Of a DNA stretch of 57,075 bases, positions 53,168-57,075 are shown piece after piece. The DNA lies in the NCBI RefSeq assembly GCF_945881795.1, contig NZ_CAMCVG010000003.1, positions 1 to 57,075 of the forward strand, read 5' to 3'. The stretch comes from Rhodoferax sp. OV413 (lineage in GTDB: Bacteria > Pseudomonadota > Gammaproteobacteria > Burkholderiales > Burkholderiaceae_C). A program made the position numbers and the translations under genes. Position 1 is the stretch's first letter; the number at the start of each line of letters is the position of its first letter. Under the pieces are notes generated by a model, which was given only the letters and a program-made list of their open reading frames with translations, ran no database searches and was not told the origin of the DNA.

Positions 53168-55540
53168 ATGGGTGCATCAGATTTTTCCAAGCTTCCGCAT
53201 ATCGGTGAGTCCGTCCGCCGCAAGGAAGACTACCGTTTCCTCACCGGCGCCGGTCAATACACCGACGACATCACCATGGACCGTCAGGCCTATGCGGTGT
53301 TCGTCCGCAGCCCGCACGCCCACGCCATCATCAAGAGCATCGACGTTGCTGCCGCCAAGGCCATGCCCGGTGTGGTGGAAGTGTTTATCGGCAAAGACCT
53401 CGAAGGCAAGATGGGCGGACTGCCCTGCGGCTGGCTGATCACCGACGTGAACGGCCAACCCATGAAAGAGCCGCCCCACCCCGTGCTGGCGCTGGGCAGG
53501 GCCCGCCACGTGGGCGATCAGGTAGCCATGGTTATTGCGGATTCGCTCGAAGAAGCCAAGAACGCGGCCGAAGCCGTGGAGGTTGATTACGACCCGCTGC
53601 CAGCCGTGGTGGACGTGCGTGATGCAGCCGCCGGCCCCCAGCTGCATGAGCAAGCGCCCAACAACCACTGCTACAAGTGGGGCCTGGGCGACAAGGCTGC
53701 TGTGGACGCAGCGTTTGCAAGCGCTGCCCACATCACCAAGCTCGACCTGACCAACAACCGCCTGGTGCCCAACGCCATGGAGCCGCGCGCAGCCATCGGC
53801 ACCTACAACCGCGCCACGGAAGAGTACGTGCTCCACGTCTCCAACCAGAACCCGCACGTAGAGCGCTTGCTCATGACCGCCTTTGTGTTGGGCCTGCCCG
53901 AGCACAAAGTGCGCGTGATTGCGCCCGATGTGGGTGGCGGCTTCGGCTCCAAAATCTACCTGTACGCAGAAGACGTCGCACTGACCTGGGCCTCCAAGCA
54001 AACCAACCGCAGCATCAAGTGGACCTGCGAGCGCAGCGAATCCTTCCTGACCGATGCCCACGGCCGCGACCACGTGAGCCACGCCGAAATGGCCATGGAC
54101 AAGGACGGCAAGTTCCTGGCCATGCGGGTGCAGACCGACGCCAACCTCGGCGCCTATCTGTCCACCTTTGCCACCGCGGTTCCCACCATCCTCTACGCCA
54201 CATTGCTCGCCGGCCAGTACACCTGCCCGCTGATCCATGTCGAAGTGGACGCCTGGTTCACCAACACTGCACCCGTGGATGCCTACCGTGGCGCCGGTCG
54301 CCCCGAGGCGACCTACCTGGTCGAGCGTCTGGTGACCCGCTGCGGCTGGGAGCTGGGCTTGTCGCAAGACGAGATCCGCAAGCGCAACTTCATCAACAGC
54401 TGGCCCTACCAGACCCCTGTGGCCCTGACATACGACGCCGGCGACTACCTCGGCTGCCTGACCAAGGCGCAAACGCTGGGCGACACCGCCGGCTTCGAAG
54501 CCCGCAAGGCGGCCAGCAAGTCCAAGGGCATGCTGCGCGGCATCGGCTACTCGAGCTACATCGAAGCTTGCGGTTTGGCCCCCAGCAACATCGCTGGCGC
54601 TTTGGGAGCACGTGCCGGTTTGTTTGAGTGCGGCGAAGTTCGCGTGCACCCCACCGGCAGCGTGACCGTGTTTACCGGTTCGCACAGCCATGGCCAAGGC
54701 CACGAAACCACCTTTGCGCAGGTTGTGGCAGCACGCCTGGGCATTGCGGTGGATTCAGTGGACGTGGTGCACGGAGACACCGGCCGCGTTCCCTTCGGCA
54801 TGGGCACTTACGGCTCACGCTCCATCTCGGTGGGCGGTGCGGCCATCATGAAAGCGCTCGACAAAATCGAGACCAAGGCCAAGAAAATTGCAGCCCACCT
54901 GATGGAAGCCAGCGACGCTGACGTGGAGTTCGCCAATGGTGAGTTCACTGTCAAGGGCACCGATAAGAAGGTGACCTTTGGTCAGGTGGCGCTTACCGCC
55001 TATGTGCCCCACAACTATCCGCTCGACAAGCTGGAGCCCGGCCTGAACGAAACCGCGTTCTACGACCCCACCAACTTCACTTTCCCCAGCGGAACCTACA
55101 TCTGCGAAGTGGAAATTGACCCCATGACCGGCAAGACCCGTGTGGACAAGTTCACCGCGGTCGACGACTTCGGCACCATCATCAACCCGATGATTGTGGA
55201 AGGCCAGGTTCACGGCGGTCTGGTGCAAGGTATCGGTCAGGCGCTGCTCGAGAACTGCGTCTACGACAAGGAAACCGGCCAGCTGCTGACCGGCTCCTTC
55301 ATGGACTACACCATGCCCCGCGCGGATGACTTCCCCGAATTCAAGATCGAAAACATCTGCACCCCTTGCACCCACAACCCTCTGGGCACCAAGGGCTGCG
55401 GAGAAGCGGGCGCAATCGGCTCGCCACCGGCCGTCATCAACGCGGTGCTGGACGCACTGCGCGAAGTCGGCGTGAGCGATTTCGACATGCCCGCATCCCC
55501 GCACCGCGTGTGGGAAGCCATTCAAGCCGCCAAGGCATAA
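53168..55540 (+). CDS. coxL: Molybdenum hydroxylase large subunit, CoxL form II type
   Basis: The 790-aa MCD-molybdenum subunit contains [36 protein letters not shown] and the C-terminal [17 protein letters not shown] (active-site Glu in GEAGAI). The motif near the active site reads AYRGAGR (54281-54301), the form II (BMS) signature, whereas proven CO dehydrogenases have AYxCSFR. The enzyme is therefore probably not a high-affinity CO dehydrogenase, and its substrate is unknown. It is 12 nt after coxS and 18 nt before coxM. The MCD cofactor needs mocA, which is not in the window. Confidence 0.9.
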   Translation: MGASDFSKLPHIGESVRRKEDYRFLTGAGQYTDDITMDRQAYAVFVRSPHAHAIIKSIDVAAAKAMPGVVEVFIGKDLEGKMGGLPCGWLITDVNGQPMKEPPHPVLALGRARHVGDQVAMVIADSLEEAKNAAEAVEVDYDPLPAVVDVRDAAAGPQLHEQAPNNHCYKWGLGDKAAVDAAFASAAHITKLDLTNNRLVPNAMEPRAAIGTYNRATEEYVLHVSNQNPHVERLLMTAFVLGLPEHKVRVIAPDVGGGFGSKIYLYAEDVALTWASKQTNRSIKWTCERSESFLTDAHGRDHVSHAEMAMDKDGKFLAMRVQTDANLGAYLSTFATAVPTILYATLLAGQYTCPLIHVEVDAWFTNTAPVDAYRGAGRPEATYLVERLVTRCGWELGLSQDEIRKRNFINSWPYQTPVALTYDAGDYLGCLTKAQTLGDTAGFEARKAASKSKGMLRGIGYSSYIEACGLAPSNIAGALGARAGLFECGEVRVHPTGSVTVFTGSHSHGQGHETTFAQVVAARLGIAVDSVDVVHGDTGRVPFGMGTYGSRSISVGGAAIMKALDKIETKAKKIAAHLMEASDADVEFANGEFTVKGTDKKVTFGQVALTAYVPHNYPLDKLEPGLNETAFYDPTNFTFPSGTYICEVEIDPMTGKTRVDKFTAVDDFGTIINPMIVEGQVHGGLVQGIGQALLENCVYDKETGQLLTGSFMDYTMPRADDFPEFKIENICTPCTHNPLGTKGCGEAGAIGSPPAVINAVLDALREVGVSDFDMPASPHRVWEAIQAAKA

Positions 55541-55558
55541 GCACAGGAGAACAAGACC

Positions 55559-56350
55559 ATGTACGCATTTACTCTCGAGCGTCCCTCGACCGTGCAGGCA
55601 GCCGCTGAGCTGGCTGCGGGCGGAGCCAAGGTGCTGGCCGGCGGGCAAACCATGCTCGCTTCCATGAAGCTGCGCCTGTCGCAGCCCGGCGCGGTGGCCG
55701 ACCTGAGCGGCATCCCCGAGCTGGCTGGCATCAAGAAGGAAGGCAATGCCATCGTCATCGGTGCCATGACCCGTCACATCGACGTGGCCAACAGCGCCGA
55801 GGTCAAGGCCTCCATCCCCGGCCTGGCTGAACTGGCCGCCCACATCGGGGACAAGCAAGTTCGCGCCATGGGCACTCTGGGCGGCTCGGTGGCTAACAGC
55901 GACCCCGCTGCCTGCTACCCCAGCGCGGTGCTGGCTTTGGGCGCCACGATCCACACCAACAAGCGCACCATCGCTGCAGACGACTTCTTTGTCGGCATGT
56001 TCACCACCGCCCTGCAGGACGGCGAACTGATCACCGCGATCAGCTTCCCCATCCCGCAGCGCAGCGTGTACATGAAGTTCAACCAGCCTGCCTCCCGCTT
56101 TGCCTTGGTGGGCGTGTATCTGGCGCAAACCGGCAACGGCGTGCGTGTCGCAGTGACCGCCGCCGCTACCTGCGTGTTTCGCCACAAGGGCCTGGAAGAC
56201 GCTCTGAACAAGAGCTTCAGTGTGGAGTCCGCCGCGTCGGTGAAGATCGATGACAGCGAACTCAACGCCGACATCCACGCAACGGCCGCCTACCGCGCCA
56301 ACCTGATCAGCGTGCAAACCCAGCGCGCTGTGGCAAAGCTCCTGGGCTAA
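55559..56350 (+). CDS. coxM: FAD-binding medium subunit (CoxM-like)
   Basis: The 263-aa FAD subunit accepts electrons from the 2Fe-2S subunit. FAD motifs are AGGQTMLASM (AGGxS-like, about residue 28) and TLGGSVANSDPAA (TxGGNxAxxDPAA-like, about residue 106), followed by RFALVGVYLAQTG. Length is near the usual 280-290. It closes the coxSLM set and is followed by a terminator. Confidence 0.92.
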   Translation: MYAFTLERPSTVQAAAELAAGGAKVLAGGQTMLASMKLRLSQPGAVADLSGIPELAGIKKEGNAIVIGAMTRHIDVANSAEVKASIPGLAELAAHIGDKQVRAMGTLGGSVANSDPAACYPSAVLALGATIHTNKRTIAADDFFVGMFTTALQDGELITAISFPIPQRSVYMKFNQPASRFALVGVYLAQTGNGVRVAVTAAATCVFRHKGLEDALNKSFSVESAASVKIDDSELNADIHATAAYRANLISVQTQRAVAKLLG

Positions 56351-56365
56351 AGCCGGTACGCAATA

Positions 56366-56401
56366 AAGCCCCGCAGTCCTCTGGACGCGGGGCTTTTTTT
56401 G
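56366..56401 (+). terminator. Rho-independent terminator after coxM
   Basis: A 7-bp stem GCCCCGC / GCGGGGC with a 12-nt loop is followed by a run of T starting at 56394. It lies 16 nt after the coxM stop. The downstream coxD-like gene would therefore need its own promoter or read-through. Confidence 0.85.
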
Positions 56402-56422
56402 CCCTTTTCGCTGGTGGATACT

Positions 56423-56448
56423 GCGCCAGCAGCTCCTAAAAATATAGC
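56423..56448 (-). repeat. 26-nt interspersed repeat, copy G
   Basis: On the minus strand this reads GCTATATTTT-TAGG-AGCTGCT-GGCGC. It lies between the coxM terminator and the coxD-like start. The tail CAGTATCCACCAGCGAAAAG resembles the tail of copy A. Confidence 0.75.
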
Positions 56449-56460
56449 AACAAGGCTTCC

Positions 56461-57075
56461 ATGATGGTGTTTTCTTCGGTCGACGCGCTGATCGACGCGC
56501 TGCGGGCCGCGGGTTACTACGCAGACCGCCGCTTGGCTACCGCCGTGTTTCTGGCCCTCAAATTGCAACGCCCGCTGTTGCTCGAAGGCGAGCCCGGCGT
56601 GGGAAAAACCGAGCTTGCCAAGGCGCTGGCCACCGCGCTTAAGCGCGCCCTCATCCGCCTGCAGTGCTACGACGGGCTGGAGCAGCGCGAGGCCCTGTAT
56701 GAGTGGAACTATGCGGCCCAGCTGCTGCACATGCGCGCCGCAGAGTTGGCCCCCAAGAGCGGCACCGGCGTGGCCGACGTGGAGCGCGAGGTGTACCAGG
56801 ACCGCTACCTCATACGCCGCCCCTTGCTGCAGGCGCTGCAGGCCCCCGCGCCCGGCGCCGTGCTGTTGATTGATGAGGTAGACCGTGCCGACGAGCCCTT
56901 TGAGGCCTTCTTGCTCGAATACCTGGGCGAATACCAGATCAGCATTCCCGAAATGGGCACGGTGCGTGCCCAGGTTCCGCCGGTGACCCTGCTCACCAGC
57001 AACCGCACCCGCGAACTCAACGACGCGGTCAAGCGCCGCTGCCTCTACCACTGGCTGGACTACCCCGAGCGTGAG
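56461..57075 (+). CDS. MoxR/CoxD-like AAA+ ATPase, N-terminal part
   Basis: The first 205 codons of an AAA+ ATPase run off the window. Visible motifs are Walker A GEPGVGKTE (about residue 44), Walker B LLIDEVDRAD and sensor-type TSNRTREL. CoxD-like MoxR ATPases help maturate or assemble the Mo-Cu or Mo-S active site of CO dehydrogenase-like enzymes and follow coxSLM in many genomes. ATG 56461 or 56464 is possible. The end of the gene is not in the window. Confidence 0.85.
   Translation, partial: MMVFSSVDALIDALRAAGYYADRRLATAVFLALKLQRPLLLEGEPGVGKTELAKALATALKRALIRLQCYDGLEQREALYEWNYAAQLLHMRAAELAPKSGTGVADVEREVYQDRYLIRRPLLQALQAPAPGAVLLIDEVDRADEPFEAFLLEYLGEYQISIPEMGTVRAQVPPVTLLTSNRTRELNDAVKRRCLYHWLDYPERE

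Noticed and set aside
1-57075. Insertion sequences, phage genes, tRNA or CRISPR
   Set aside because: No transposase, integrase, spaced repeats or cloverleaf-forming gap was seen on either strand; gaps are short.

Overview
The window looks like a chromosomal segment of a GC-rich betaproteobacterium, most likely Burkholderiales/Comamonadaceae (Rhodoferax, Polaromonas or Curvibacter type). This rests on the family mix (DUF1854, DUF3460, DUF6352, DUF3305/DUF3306, an fdsG-fdsB fusion), high GC, and tightly packed genes. The genus is an inference from content. I see no insertion sequence, phage gene, CRISPR array, rRNA or tRNA. Both ends cut through genes: an ABC exporter ATPase on the left and a MoxR/CoxD-type ATPase on the right.

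Layout. 1-1.9 kb: end of an ABC exporter with its DUF1854 partner, then a general porin with a clear terminator. 1.95-4.9 kb (minus): DUF3460, scpA, panB, panC. 5.0-7.0 kb (plus): nadC-nadA. 7.1-9.25 kb (minus): a phosphatase-like protein that has lost its catalytic Cys, and a full-length chemoreceptor. 9.46-14.5 kb (minus): a compact chemosensory-like module of a membrane CheA-like kinase, a short MCP, two CheX/CheC-type proteins and a CheY. No CheW, CheB or CheR is present. 14.8-23.1 kb (minus): chrA, nadB, a SulP transporter, metG and a patatin-like lipase.

23.3-56.4 kb is essentially a molybdenum/tungsten enzyme region. It holds a soluble NAD-linked formate dehydrogenase (fdsGB fusion, fdsA), mobA, an orphan ModA-like protein and a Cys-less molybdopterin-domain-like protein, and the tungstate transporter tupBCA with a divergent ModE-type regulator. 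After these come apbC/mrp, a second Tat-exported membrane-bound formate dehydrogenase with its accessory genes, fdhD and moeA. An FtsX-type permease, a PilZ-like protein, a truncated haemoglobin and a GAF-Fis regulator intervene before a coxSLM-type molybdenum hydroxylase (form II) and the start of a coxD-like gene. Metal uptake, cofactor maturation, sulfuration, Fe-S delivery and the enzymes themselves therefore lie together.

The most unexpected feature is an interspersed 26-nt repeat, pattern GCTAT-N9-AGCT-N5-CGC with a loosely conserved 3' tail. I find seven good copies and one degenerate copy, at fixed spacing and in both orientations. Three are intergenic. Four lie inside genes, and two of those fall exactly in inter-domain linkers (FdsG-FdsB and MetG). 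The second candidate system is the 9.46-14.5 kb chemosensory-like module, whose two CheX-like proteins end in the same short tail.
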